From Nocardioides sp. Root122 (lineage in GTDB: Bacteria; Actinomycetota; Actinomycetes; Propionibacteriales; Nocardioidaceae): a stretch of DNA of 64,000 nt. Each line of letters begins with the position of its first letter. Within the stretch, counting starts at the first letter, position 1. Positions 41,397 to 50,140 of the stretch are shown piece by piece. The stretch is from the NCBI RefSeq assembly GCF_001425025.1, contig NZ_LMDE01000011.1:289323-353322 (forward strand), given 5' to 3'. Position numbers and translations under genes: made by a program. The notes under the pieces were generated by a model. The model did not search any database. It worked only from the letters and a program-made list of their open reading frames with translations, and was not told where the DNA came from.

Positions 41397-43394
41397 TCAG
41401 ATCCGGTCGACCTCGGCGAAGGCGGCGCCGTCGGCGAGCGAGGAGAAGCCCGGTCCACGGTCGAAGAACGCGTCGTCCTCGCGGCTCCACGCGGCCCGCG
41501 ACGAGCGCTCCGCGGAGGTCGCGGCCGCGTCGAAGCCGAGGTCGCCGGCGTCGGTCGAACCGGTGAGCACCACGCCGTAGTCGCTCAGCGCGGCCCCGGC
41601 CGACACCTTGCCCCACACCACGTCGCGGACGACGAGCTCGGGGTCGCGGGCCAGCGGGTCGCCCCAGCCGCCGCCACCCGTCGTACGGATCCGCACGACC
41701 TGGCCGGCCTTGACGACCTCGGCGTCGGCGAGGGCGTCGACCTCACGCTCGTCCGGGCCGCCCGGGTCGATCACGACCTGGAACGGCGAGCCGGCCTTGC
41801 CGCCGCGCACGCCCCAGCAGGCCAGGATCGAACGGTCGGCGATGGACATGAAGTGCGCGTCCTTGAGCATCCGGATGTGCTTCTCGTAGCCGAGCCCGCC
41901 GCGGTACTCCCCCGCGCCGCCGGAGTCCTGGGCCAGGCCGAGGCGCTCGACGATGAACGGGAAGCGGGACTCGGTGAACTCGGTCGGCAGGTTGCGCGAG
42001 TCGGGGACGACGTGGATGGTGTCCTCGCCGTCGGCGTAGTAGCGCCCGCCGGAGCCGCCGCCGAGCACCTCACGCATGAGGTAGTCGTTGCCGTCGAGGT
42101 CCTTGCCGTAGACGCCGGTGTAGCGGATCGTCTCCTGGTCGGCCGGCATCTTGCCGTCGACGGCCTTGGCCACCACGCCGGCGAGGACACCGAGCAGCCG
42201 CAGGATCACGAACGTGCGAGCGTTGGTCGGGCCCGGGTGGATCGGGGTGAGCAGCGTGCCCTTCTCCGGGAAGCGCATCTCGATCAGCGGCACGATGCCC
42301 TCGTTGACGTCGAGCTCGGCCATCCGCTCGGGGGTGTCGGCGAGGTTGCGCAGGATCGGGGCGAGCCACTTCTTGAGGAAGTTGCCGCCGACGTAGTCGC
42401 CGCAGTGGTTGATCGGGCCCTTGGCCTGCGCGCTGGTGCCGGTGAAGTCGATGATCAGGCGCGGACCGGCCGGGCGACCGTTCTCGGGGTCGGCCGGGGC
42501 GTCGCTGACCTTGGTCAGGGTGATCCGCTGCGTGTGCAGCTGCGGCTCGTCGACGCCGTCGTGCTCGGCGTAGTCCTCCCAGACGTAGGTGCCGTCCGGG
42601 ATCTTGGACAGGATCTCGCGGCGGTAGGTCTCGGTCGTGGCGTCGAGGATCGCGTCGAACGACGCCTCGATCGCGTCGCGTCCGTAGCGCTCGAACAGCT
42701 CCCCGAGGCGACGCGCGCCCATCAGGCAGGCCGAGCACTCGGCGTCGAGGTCGGCCGCGAGGCTGTCGGGCATCCGCGAGTTGCGGGTCATGATCCGCAG
42801 CGCCGACTTGTTGGGCACGCCGGCGTCCCACAGCTTGATCGGGGGGACCGCCAGGCCCTCCTCGTAGACGGTGGTGGCGTTGCTGGGCATGGAGCCGGGG
42901 ACCGCGCCGCCGATGTCGTCGTGGTGGCCGAAGGCCTGGACGAAGGCGACGACCTCGCCGTCGTGGAAGACCGGCACGGTGACGCACAGGTCGGGCAGGT
43001 GGCCGATGCCGCCCTCGGACTCGTAGACGTCGTTGTGGAAGAAGACGTCGCCCTCACGCATCTCCGCGATCGGGTAGTCGCGCACGATCGGGTGCACGAG
43101 CGCGCTGTAGGAGCGGCCGGTGAGCTTGCGCAGCTGGCGGTCGTGAATGCCGGCGCGGAAGTCGTGCGCGTCGCGGATCATCGGCGAGCGGCTGGTGCGA
43201 CCGATGGCGGTCTCCACCTCCATCTCGACGCTGGCCAGCGTGCCCTGGACGATCTCGACCAGGATCGGGTCGACCGTCGTCCCCTCGGCCGTCAGGCGGC
43301 CGCCGTGCTCGTAGGCGGTCGGCAGGCCGGCCGGGTTGACGGGCTTGGCGGTGACGTACGCCGGGTCCACTGCGCGGGTGCTGAGGTCGGTCAT
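41397..43394 (-). CDS. hyuB: Hydantoinase B/oxoprolinase family protein
   Basis: 665 aa. Contains VDPILVEIVQGTLASVEMEVETAIGRTSRSPMI at about 43-75, GHLPDLCVTVPVF, AFGHHDDIGGAVPGSMP, and the Gly-rich TTGGGGWGDPLARDPE near the C-terminus, all signatures of HyuB. It forms a complex with HyuA (next gene upstream, ATGA overlap) to hydrolyse N-methylhydantoin, hydantoins or 5-oxoproline, or to carboxylate ketones. Which one cannot be told from sequence. Cytosolic. Confidence 0.92.
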   Translation of the reverse strand: MTDLSTRAVDPAYVTAKPVNPAGLPTAYEHGGRLTAEGTTVDPILVEIVQGTLASVEMEVETAIGRTSRSPMIRDAHDFRAGIHDRQLRKLTGRSYSALVHPIVRDYPIAEMREGDVFFHNDVYESEGGIGHLPDLCVTVPVFHDGEVVAFVQAFGHHDDIGGAVPGSMPSNATTVYEEGLAVPPIKLWDAGVPNKSALRIMTRNSRMPDSLAADLDAECSACLMGARRLGELFERYGRDAIEASFDAILDATTETYRREILSKIPDGTYVWEDYAEHDGVDEPQLHTQRITLTKVSDAPADPENGRPAGPRLIIDFTGTSAQAKGPINHCGDYVGGNFLKKWLAPILRNLADTPERMAELDVNEGIVPLIEMRFPEKGTLLTPIHPGPTNARTFVILRLLGVLAGVVAKAVDGKMPADQETIRYTGVYGKDLDGNDYLMREVLGGGSGGRYYADGEDTIHVVPDSRNLPTEFTESRFPFIVERLGLAQDSGGAGEYRGGLGYEKHIRMLKDAHFMSIADRSILACWGVRGGKAGSPFQVVIDPGGPDEREVDALADAEVVKAGQVVRIRTTGGGGWGDPLARDPELVVRDVVWGKVSAGAALSDYGVVLTGSTDAGDLGFDAAATSAERSSRAAWSREDDAFFDRGPGFSSLADGAAFAEVDRI

Positions 43395-45556
43395 CGGGCC
43401 GACTCCTTCCGGATCACGAGGTTGGCCCAGTCGTCGACCACGACCTCGAAGCCGGGATGGACGGGGATCGTCGAGCCGAACTCCTCGACGATGGCGGGGC
43501 CGCTGAAGCTGTCGCCGGCACCGAGGTCGGGGCGCCAGATGACGGGGGTGTCGACGTAGCCCTGCCCGGCGTCGAAGCAGACCGGGCGGCGGCCGCGGAC
43601 GGCGTGTTGCGGCACAAGCTCCTCTTGCCGCAAGCGGCTGCGAGGCTGCACAAGCCCGCTCCGCCCCGACTCCGTCGGTGCGGAGGGTGCTCGTTTGATC
43701 TCGGGTCGGGTGATCGGGCCGATGCCGGTGACGCGGAGGTTGACCCACTCGACCTGCTGGTCGCTGTCGCCGCGGAAGTCGTAGCCGTAGAGCTGGCGGT
43801 GGTCGGCGTGGAAGGTCTCGGCGACCTGGGCGACGTAGGCCTCGTCCACGACGCCTTCCGGCGCGGCAACCCGCACCTCGAAGGCCTGGCCGACGTAGCG
43901 GACGTCGATGGTGCGCTGGAAGCGGTGCTCGGCCGCGGGGAAGCCCTCCTTCTCGAGCGCCTCGCGGGCCCGGTCGGTGAGGTCGTCGAGGACGGCCTGC
44001 ACGGCCGCGTGGTCGAGCGCGGACTCCTTGGCGACGTGGGTCTGCACGTAGTCGTTCTTCACGTCGACGGTCAGCAGTCCGAAGGCGCTCACGTTGCCCG
44101 GGTTGGGAGGTACGACGACGCCCGCGAGGTCCAAGATGTCGACGAGCCGGCAGGCCAGCAGCGAGCCGGAGCCACCGAAGGTCGTCAGCATGAAGTCGCG
44201 CACGTCGAGACCGCGCTTGACGCTCACCTGGCGCAGCGCGTTGGCCTGGTTCCAGGCGGAGATCTCCAGGATCCCGGTCGCGCAGGTCTCGAAGTCGAGG
44301 CCGAGCTGCTCCGCGAGGTCGGCGATGCCGGTGCGGGCCGCGTCGACGTCGAGGGGGATCTCGCCGCCGAGCAGGTGGGGAGGGATCCGACCGAGCGTCA
44401 CGTGGGCGTCGGTGATCGTCGGCTGCGTGCCGCCCTTGCCGTAGCAGAGCGGGCCGGGGTCGGCACCGGCCGAGTGCGGCCCGACCTTGAGCGTGCCCTC
44501 GGGCGAGAGCCAGGCGATGGAGCCACCACCGGCGCCGACGGTCACCACGTCGATCATCGGGATCTTGCTGGGGTAGGCGCCGACCGTGCCCTCGGTCGTG
44601 AGGGTCGGCTCCCCGTCGAGGACGACGGACACGTCGGTCGACGTGCCACCGCCGTCGCAGGTGAGGATCTTCGGGAAGCCGGCCACCTTGGCGATCAGCG
44701 CGGCACCGAGCGCGCCCGCCGCCGGACCGGACAGCACGGTCGTGATGGGCTGGTGGACGACCTCGTCGGCCGACAGCACGCCGCCGTTGGACTTCATCAC
44801 GTAGAACGGGATCTCGTTGCCGGTGAAGTTGAGCAGGCGCTCGGAGATGTTGGTGACGTAGCGGCTGACGTTGGGCTTGACCGCCGCGTCGACCAGCGTG
44901 GTCATCGCGCGCTCGTACTCGCGGTACTCGCGCAGCACCTCGCTGGAGATCGACACCACCGCGTCGGGGTGCTCGCGGCGCAGGATCTCGCGCATCCGCA
45001 GCTCGTGGTCGTCGTTGGCGTAGGCGTGCAGGAAGCAGACACCGATCGTGGTGATGCCCTGGTCGCGGAACCAGCGAGCCGCAGCGACCGCGGCGTCCTC
45101 GTCGAAGGGCCGGATCTCGGTGCCGGTGAAGTCGAGGCGACCGCCCACGGTGCGGACCCGGTCGGCCGGCACGATGCGGTCGGGCTTGACCCAGAAGTAG
45201 GAGTTGCCGTAGCCGTCGGGCACGGACTGGCGCGCGATCTCGAGCATGAACTCGTAGCCCTCGGTGGTGATGAAGCCGAGCGCCTCGACCTTGCCCTCGA
45301 GGAGCTTGTTGGTCGCCACCGTGGTGCCGTGCGACACGGCGCTGATGTCGCTGCCCGTGGCCCCGACGATGTCGAGGATCTTCTCGATGCCGGCGATGAA
45401 GCCGTCGGCGGGGTTGCCCGGCGTGCTCGGGGTCTTGGTGGTGACCAGCTCCCCGGAGTCCTCGTCGAATGCCACCACGTCGGTGAACGTGCCACCGGTG
45501 TCGATGCCGATCCTGATCCGCCGCTGAGTGGAACCGGGCGTCGCGTCCTGCGTCAT
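43391..45556 (-). CDS. hyuA: Hydantoinase A/oxoprolinase family protein
   Basis: 721 aa. N-terminal RIGIDTGGTFTDVVAFDE (about 14-31), VSHGTTVATNKLLE, ATP-binding SGPAAGALGA and CDGGGTSTDVSVV (about 288-300; ASKHA-type ATPase). It is the ATP-using partner of HyuB. Oddity: between about residues 620 and 650 there is an unusual Arg/Gln-rich run (SGRSGLVQPRSRLRQEEL) before RPVCFDAGQGYVDTPV, encoded by DNA with an inverted repeat at 43607-43633, as if a small element were inserted in frame. ATG 45556; a 51-bp dyad and a structured RNA-like region lie upstream. Confidence 0.92.
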   Translation of the reverse strand: MTQDATPGSTQRRIRIGIDTGGTFTDVVAFDEDSGELVTTKTPSTPGNPADGFIAGIEKILDIVGATGSDISAVSHGTTVATNKLLEGKVEALGFITTEGYEFMLEIARQSVPDGYGNSYFWVKPDRIVPADRVRTVGGRLDFTGTEIRPFDEDAAVAAARWFRDQGITTIGVCFLHAYANDDHELRMREILRREHPDAVVSISSEVLREYREYERAMTTLVDAAVKPNVSRYVTNISERLLNFTGNEIPFYVMKSNGGVLSADEVVHQPITTVLSGPAAGALGAALIAKVAGFPKILTCDGGGTSTDVSVVLDGEPTLTTEGTVGAYPSKIPMIDVVTVGAGGGSIAWLSPEGTLKVGPHSAGADPGPLCYGKGGTQPTITDAHVTLGRIPPHLLGGEIPLDVDAARTGIADLAEQLGLDFETCATGILEISAWNQANALRQVSVKRGLDVRDFMLTTFGGSGSLLACRLVDILDLAGVVVPPNPGNVSAFGLLTVDVKNDYVQTHVAKESALDHAAVQAVLDDLTDRAREALEKEGFPAAEHRFQRTIDVRYVGQAFEVRVAAPEGVVDEAYVAQVAETFHADHRQLYGYDFRGDSDQQVEWVNLRVTGIGPITRPEIKRAPSAPTESGRSGLVQPRSRLRQEELVPQHAVRGRRPVCFDAGQGYVDTPVIWRPDLGAGDSFSGPAIVEEFGSTIPVHPGFEVVVDDWANLVIRKESAR

Positions 45557-45590
45557 GGGGACGATTCAACTGGGGCGCCGTAGCGACCAC

Positions 45591-45641
45591 CACGGCAGAG
45601 ATTGCCGACGAACCGCTCGTTCTCCGGCAATCCTTGCCGTG
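45591..45641. promoter_or_regulatory. 51-bp dyad upstream of hyuA
   Basis: CACGGCA-GA-GATTGCCG at 45591-45607 and CGGCAATC-CT-TGCCGTG at 45625-45641 are near-perfect reverse complements (17-bp arms, two mismatches). The centre has a third dyad GAAC-cgctc-GTTC. The dyad is 35-85 bp upstream of the hyuA ATG: a multi-half-site operator, or a stable RNA hairpin. Confidence 0.6.
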
Positions 45642-45691
45642 GGTCGCGGGCGCGTCGCCACCGTTGCTGAGGGGCCGGTGCGGAGAAAGGT

Positions 45692-45728
45692 GAAGGGCCC
45701 TCGCCGGTATGAGCGGCAAGGGCCCTTC
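45692..45728 (-). terminator. Terminator hairpin upstream of hyuA
   Basis: On the minus strand GAAGGGCCCTTGCCG (45728-45714) pairs with CGGCGAGGGCCCTTC (45706-45692) through 15 positions with one G-U, 7-nt loop, followed by ACCTTTCTCC. It lies 135 bp upstream of the hyuA start. Confidence 0.75.
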
Positions 45729-45920
45729 GGGCGATGTGCAGGTCGCCGAAGCGTCCAGCTCATCTGGTGACCGGTCGTGGTGATGCTCCCGGTCGATCAC
45801 TCCCTCGGTCCGGCCCCAGCCACCGCATCACCCGGTGCCTGCGACGATCCCCGGCGAACCGGTTCCCGTCGTGCGGACCCTCCTTCCGGAGCCATCCCGC
45901 CTCCCCTTGCGGGGCTGCGT
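45692..45920 (-). ncRNA. Candidate structured RNA (sRNA or hyuA leader)
   Basis: No reading frame explains this stretch. On the minus strand it holds three hairpins capped by stable tetraloops in a row: CCCC-GCAA-GGGG (45914-45903), CTCC-GGAA-GGAG (45891-45880) and CCGG-TTCG-CCGG (45862-45851). A long-range pair follows, GGTGATGC/GCATCACC (45832-45825 with 45786-45779), then CCAG-N5-CTGG (45767-45755), and finally the 15-bp terminator. GNRA loops appear only when read on the minus strand, the same strand as the terminator tail and hyuA. Ends are approximate. No known Rfam family is recognised with certainty. Confidence 0.5.
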
Positions 45921-46035
45921 AGGGAGAGTTCTATGCCCGTCGTGGAGGGCTCCGCAAGGGGTTCGGCGACGCATTTCCCACATACTTCGGGTTCCGGCGT
46001 GTCGTCCCCAGCCGGACCCCCTTCATCCCCAGCGG

Positions 46036-48864
46036 TCAGGACTTCTCCACACCTTCCTGCACACCTCTCTGCACAGGCACGCGCACGTGCTCGTCATCGT
46101 CGAAGTCACCATGGAGGTCGCCGTGGAGGTCGCCGTGGAGGTCGCCGTCGAGGACCCGGGAGAGCACCTGGTCGAGGGTGAGCCGGGCGCCCTCGGCGCG
46201 CAGCTCCTCGAAGCGCTCGTCGCCGAGGCCCTCGCGCAGCGCGGCCACCACCCGGGCGTGCTCGGGGACGTCGCCGGGGTGGCGCCGCGCGCCGAGGACC
46301 CGCAGCGCCTCGTCGCCCGCGCCGACGAGGACCGCCCCGAGCTCGGAGCGCCCCAGCGCGTGCTCGGGTCCGGCGAGCTGGGAGATCGTCCAGGCCGCCA
46401 TCAGCCGGCGGCCCTGCGACCAGCAGATGCGCAGGGCCTGGTGGGTGAGGCGGCGCGCCTCCTCGGGGTCGCCGCGGTGGTCGGCGAGGTAGCTGAGGTT
46501 GGACAGGAACACGCTGACGTACATCTCGTCGCCGAGGTCGCTGGAGATCTGCAGGCCCTCCTCGTAGGCCTCGCGGGCCAGCTCGTCACGACCGGCCACC
46601 CGGGTCAGCTCGCCGCGGATGTTGAGCACCTGGGCGACGAGCGCCGGGCTCCCGACGCCGCGACCGAGTGCCAGCGCCTCGTCGTTCATCCGCAGGGCGA
46701 GCTCGATGTGCCCCGCCTCGTCGATGTAGGTCGCCGAGGTGACCGCGAGCCCGTAGGCGACCAGCCGGGTCTCCCCCAGGCTGCGGAACAGCTCGGTCGC
46801 GCGCTCCCAGTGCACCCGCGCGTCGGGCCGGTGCGACGGGAACGCCATGAAGCCCGCGGCCAGGTGGATGCGCGCCGAGACGAGCGGCTCCAGCTCGTCC
46901 TCCACCGCGAGCATCTCGTCGATCCAGCGCAACCCCTCGGCGTGGTGCCCCTCGAGGAACCAGTAGGCGCCCAGCGCCGCGGTGATGCGCCCGGTCAGCG
47001 GCACGTCGCCCGCCCGCGCGGCCCAGGCGTGGGCAGCGCGGACCTCCTGGAGCATCTCGCTGATGTCGTCGAGCCAGCGGTCGGTCGCGTCGGTCCAGCG
47101 CCGCTCGTAGAGGTCGTCGAGGTAGCCGGAGAAGTACGCCGCGTGCGCCGCCCGCGCCGCCTCCCTGTCCCCGTCGGCCAGCCGGGCGGCGTGGTCGCGG
47201 ACCAGCGCGAGCATCCCGAAGCGGGGCTCGTCGCGGTAGCCCGTCGTGCGCCGGACCAGGCTGTGGTCGACGAGCACGCTGAGCGGGTCGACCACGTCCC
47301 CGTCCGCCCAGACCGCCTCGACAGCCTCCAGCGGCACCGCGCCGTGGAACACCGAGAAGAGCGCGAACAGACGCTGCTCCGCCGGGCCCAGGAGCTGCAG
47401 GCTCCAGTCGATCGTCGCGGGGATGGTCTGCTGGCGGTCGGGCAGGTGCCGCCCGGCGCCGGCCGACGAACCGAGCCGGCTGGTCAGCCGCTCGCGCAGC
47501 AGCGAGGGCGACAGCGTGCGCAGGTGGCCGCCGGCGATCTCGATGGCGAGCGGGAGCCCGTCGACCGCCCGGCAGATGGCGGCGACGTCGTCGGCGTGCC
47601 GGGCCAGCTCGAAGTGGGGGTCGACCGCCGTCGCGACCTGGTCGAAGAGTGCCACCGCGTCGGAGAGGACGCCGGTGCCGCTGTCGCCGTCGAGGGCGAG
47701 CGGGTGCACCTCGTGGACGCGCTCCCCCGCCACCCGCAACCGGGCCCGGCTGGTGACCAGCACCCGGATGTCGGCCGACCACTGCAGCATCCGCGACACG
47801 AGGTCGGCGGCCTCGACGACGTGCTCGAAGTTGTCGAGCACCAGCAGCAGGGTCTGGCGTTGCAGCGCCTCCTCGAGCATCTGCACCACGTTGGCGTTGT
47901 CACCCGCGCGCACGCCGAGCTCGCTCACGGTCAGCTCTGCGACGAGGCCTGGATCGGCGATCTTGGTGAGGTCGACGTAGCAGGCCCGCTGCCCCGTCGC
48001 CTCGACCCATCCGTGCGACACCTCGGCCGCGAGCCGCGTCTTGCCGACGCCGCCGATGCCGAGCAGGGTCACCAGCCGGTGGTCCTCCAGCAGGGAGAGG
48101 ACCGCGGCCACGTCGCGGTCGCGTCCCACGGTGGGGGTCGCGGGTCGGGGCACCCGGCTCGCGCCGGTGCCGTGGGCCAGGCTCGCCGGCTCGAGCGGTG
48201 GCATCGCCCGGGCCCGGACGTGCAGCGCCCGCGCCGCCGGTCCCGGCTCGGCACCGAGCTCGTCGCGCCACACGCGGGCCATGGCCTCGAGCCGCCGGAG
48301 CGCCTGGCTGCGGTTGCCGGCCTCGACGTGCTGCTGCACCAGTCGCAGGTGCGCCTCCTCGTCGAGCGGCTCGGCGGCGACCAGCTCGGCCCAGCGCCCG
48401 GCCGAGCGGAGCAGCTCGAGGTAGGCGACCCGCAGCCGCTCGCGCTCGGCGTCCGCCCACGGCTCGTAGAGGTCCTCGGGCAGCAGGTCCCCCCGGTAGA
48501 GGCCGATCGCCTCCTCCACCGAGGCGGGGTCCGCCGACACCCGGTCGAACCGCTCGACGTCCACGACGACGTCGGCCTCGGGCAGCAGGGCGACGACGTC
48601 GCCGGCCAGGACGACCGCCGAGGGCACCCCGACCGCCGTACGCGCGTAGTGCGCCGCCTTGTGCAGCCGCGGGGCGGCCTGCTCGAGCAGCAGATCGGGC
48701 CACAGCAGGTCGACCACCTGCTCGCGTGGCAGCTGCCGGCCCGGGCGGAGGGCGAGGAGCTTGACGAGCGTCGCCGCACTGCGGCGGGTCCAGGCGTGCG
48801 CGGCGACGGCGCGGCCGTCGACGACGACCGCGAATCCTCCGAGGAGGTTGATGTCGACGTGCAC
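46036..48864 (-). CDS. AfsR/SARP-like BTAD regulator with NB-ARC ATPase and TPR
   Basis: 942 aa. N-terminal OmpR-like DNA-binding region starting MHVDINLLGGFAVVVDGRAV (about 1-90), then a bacterial transcriptional activator domain (about 95-240), an NB-ARC/AAA ATPase with GIGGVGKTRLAAEVSHGW (about 270-290), LLVLDNFEHV and VLVTSRARL, and a C-terminal TPR-like helical region (about 600-900). The C-terminal end has a HGDL tandem repeat and an Asp-rich tail. Regulator of the AfsR/LuxR-like family that senses an unknown signal. Its targets could be the divergent or downstream genes. ATG 48864. Confidence 0.9.
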   Translation of the reverse strand: MHVDINLLGGFAVVVDGRAVAAHAWTRRSAATLVKLLALRPGRQLPREQVVDLLWPDLLLEQAAPRLHKAAHYARTAVGVPSAVVLAGDVVALLPEADVVVDVERFDRVSADPASVEEAIGLYRGDLLPEDLYEPWADAERERLRVAYLELLRSAGRWAELVAAEPLDEEAHLRLVQQHVEAGNRSQALRRLEAMARVWRDELGAEPGPAARALHVRARAMPPLEPASLAHGTGASRVPRPATPTVGRDRDVAAVLSLLEDHRLVTLLGIGGVGKTRLAAEVSHGWVEATGQRACYVDLTKIADPGLVAELTVSELGVRAGDNANVVQMLEEALQRQTLLLVLDNFEHVVEAADLVSRMLQWSADIRVLVTSRARLRVAGERVHEVHPLALDGDSGTGVLSDAVALFDQVATAVDPHFELARHADDVAAICRAVDGLPLAIEIAGGHLRTLSPSLLRERLTSRLGSSAGAGRHLPDRQQTIPATIDWSLQLLGPAEQRLFALFSVFHGAVPLEAVEAVWADGDVVDPLSVLVDHSLVRRTTGYRDEPRFGMLALVRDHAARLADGDREAARAAHAAYFSGYLDDLYERRWTDATDRWLDDISEMLQEVRAAHAWAARAGDVPLTGRITAALGAYWFLEGHHAEGLRWIDEMLAVEDELEPLVSARIHLAAGFMAFPSHRPDARVHWERATELFRSLGETRLVAYGLAVTSATYIDEAGHIELALRMNDEALALGRGVGSPALVAQVLNIRGELTRVAGRDELAREAYEEGLQISSDLGDEMYVSVFLSNLSYLADHRGDPEEARRLTHQALRICWSQGRRLMAAWTISQLAGPEHALGRSELGAVLVGAGDEALRVLGARRHPGDVPEHARVVAALREGLGDERFEELRAEGARLTLDQVLSRVLDGDLHGDLHGDLHGDFDDDEHVRVPVQRGVQEGVEKS
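46111..46146 (-). repeat. Three tandem 12-bp units in the regulator gene
   Basis: Units of RTGGAGGTCGCC at 46111-46122, 46123-46134 and 46135-46146 encode the repeated tetrapeptide HGDL near the C-terminus; the copy number can change without shifting the frame. Confidence 0.9.
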
Positions 48865-48970
48865 CGCACCCTCCCAGCCACGAGCGTTGCGACTCTACGC
48901 CCGGGCACGCCGCCGGCTCGACGCCATTTTCGGGGGATCGCCGCGCGTGGCCGCGGCCGGCGGGGTGCGC

Positions 48971-50140
48971 TCAGGGCGCCGCCCCGGCCGGTGCGAGCGC
49001 CTCGAGATGCTCGACCTCCTCGGCCATCGCGGCGCTCAGCCGGTGCAGCAGCGACCGGATGCCGGTGGCGTCCCAGTCGTAGGTCGCCACCCGCTCCGTC
49101 GTCGCGACCAGGTCGCGCGAGAGGCGGTCCCGGACCCGCTGGTAGTCCGCCAGGGCGACGTCGTCCGCGACGGCACCGCCGTGCGCGGCGAGCACCTGCC
49201 TGGCGAGCATCTCGGCGTCGCGCAGCGCACCGGTCATGCCGTGGGAGGTGATCGGGTCCTTGAAGAGGCCCGCGTCCCCGACCAGGGCCCACCCCGGGCC
49301 CCAGGGCCGGCGCACGAAGCCCGGCACGCCGCCCCACCCGCGGACCGTCGAGAGCGGTCGGAGCCCGTGTGCGCGCTCGACCGCGGCCGGGCCGGCGGCC
49401 GCCAGCAGCTCGGAGACGGCGCGGTCCACGCCGAGCCGGCGCAGGCGGCGCATCCGGGCCGGGGTGGTCGACACGAACAGGCAGGACGCGCCGGCGTTGG
49501 TCGGGATGAGCCCCGCCGCCGCACCGGCGCCGTAGGTCCACTCGTAGGCATCGGCGCCCGGGTCCTCGACGTAGCGGTAGAGCACGGCGCTCGCGGTCCG
49601 GCCGCTCCACGTCGTGGTGGCGCCGACCTGCTCGGCGACGCGGGAGCGGATCCCGTCGGCGCCGACGGTGAGCCGGGCCGCGATGTCGACCTGCGCGCCA
49701 CTGCCGGTCCGGGCCACCACCCCGGCGACGCGCCCGGCGGGGTCGCGGCGCAGGGACGTCACCGTGGTCTCCTGCAGCACCTGCACGCCGGCGTCCTCGG
49801 CCGCCTCGACGAGGAGGCGGTCGAGGACGTGCCGGCGAGGTGCGTAGAGCGAGTCCACACCGGCGCGCGGCCTGATGGCCACGGACAGGTCCTCGCCGTC
49901 GGCATGGTGGAAGACGGTACGGCGGATCGCCGGGGTCCCTGCCGCCACCACGTCGCCGAGCACGCCCCAACGGGAGAGCTGCAGGACCCCCGCGCGCATC
50001 AGGGCGTGCGTCGACACCGTGCCGCTCCCCCGCCGCCCGCGGTCGAGCAGCGCGACCGAGAGGCCGGAGCGGGCCAGGAGGAGGGCCGTCGAGGCGCCGG
50101 CGACCCGGCCACCGACCACGACGACGTCGACGCCGTTCAT
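48971..50140 (-). CDS. FAD-dependent monooxygenase/reductase (PHBH/geranylgeranyl-reductase-like)
   Basis: 389 aa. FAD motif VDVVVVGGRVAGASTALLLARSG at about 4-26, second FAD motif VGADGIRSRVAEQVGA at about 155-170 and WALVGDAGLFKDPITSHGMTGALRDAE (about 285-310), the GD motif of aromatic hydroxylases. No NAD(P)-binding Rossmann domain, as usual. It is coupled by ATGA to the upstream flavin monooxygenase (50137). Substrate unknown. ATG 50140. Downstream neighbour of the BTAD regulator. Confidence 0.88.
   Translation of the reverse strand: MNGVDVVVVGGRVAGASTALLLARSGLSVALLDRGRRGSGTVSTHALMRAGVLQLSRWGVLGDVVAAGTPAIRRTVFHHADGEDLSVAIRPRAGVDSLYAPRRHVLDRLLVEAAEDAGVQVLQETTVTSLRRDPAGRVAGVVARTGSGAQVDIAARLTVGADGIRSRVAEQVGATTTWSGRTASAVLYRYVEDPGADAYEWTYGAGAAAGLIPTNAGASCLFVSTTPARMRRLRRLGVDRAVSELLAAAGPAAVERAHGLRPLSTVRGWGGVPGFVRRPWGPGWALVGDAGLFKDPITSHGMTGALRDAEMLARQVLAAHGGAVADDVALADYQRVRDRLSRDLVATTERVATYDWDATGIRSLLHRLSAAMAEEVEHLEALAPAGAAP

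Noticed and set aside
45692..45920. RNase P RNA, tmRNA or SRP RNA
   Set aside because: Lacks the conserved cores of all three (for example the GAGGAAAGTCC segment, the tRNA-like end or the GGAAGCAGC loop).
45835..49251. Plus-strand open frame of 1138 codons opposite the BTAD regulator
   Set aside because: Antisense shadow; the minus-strand frame has clear DNA-binding, BTAD and ATPase motifs.
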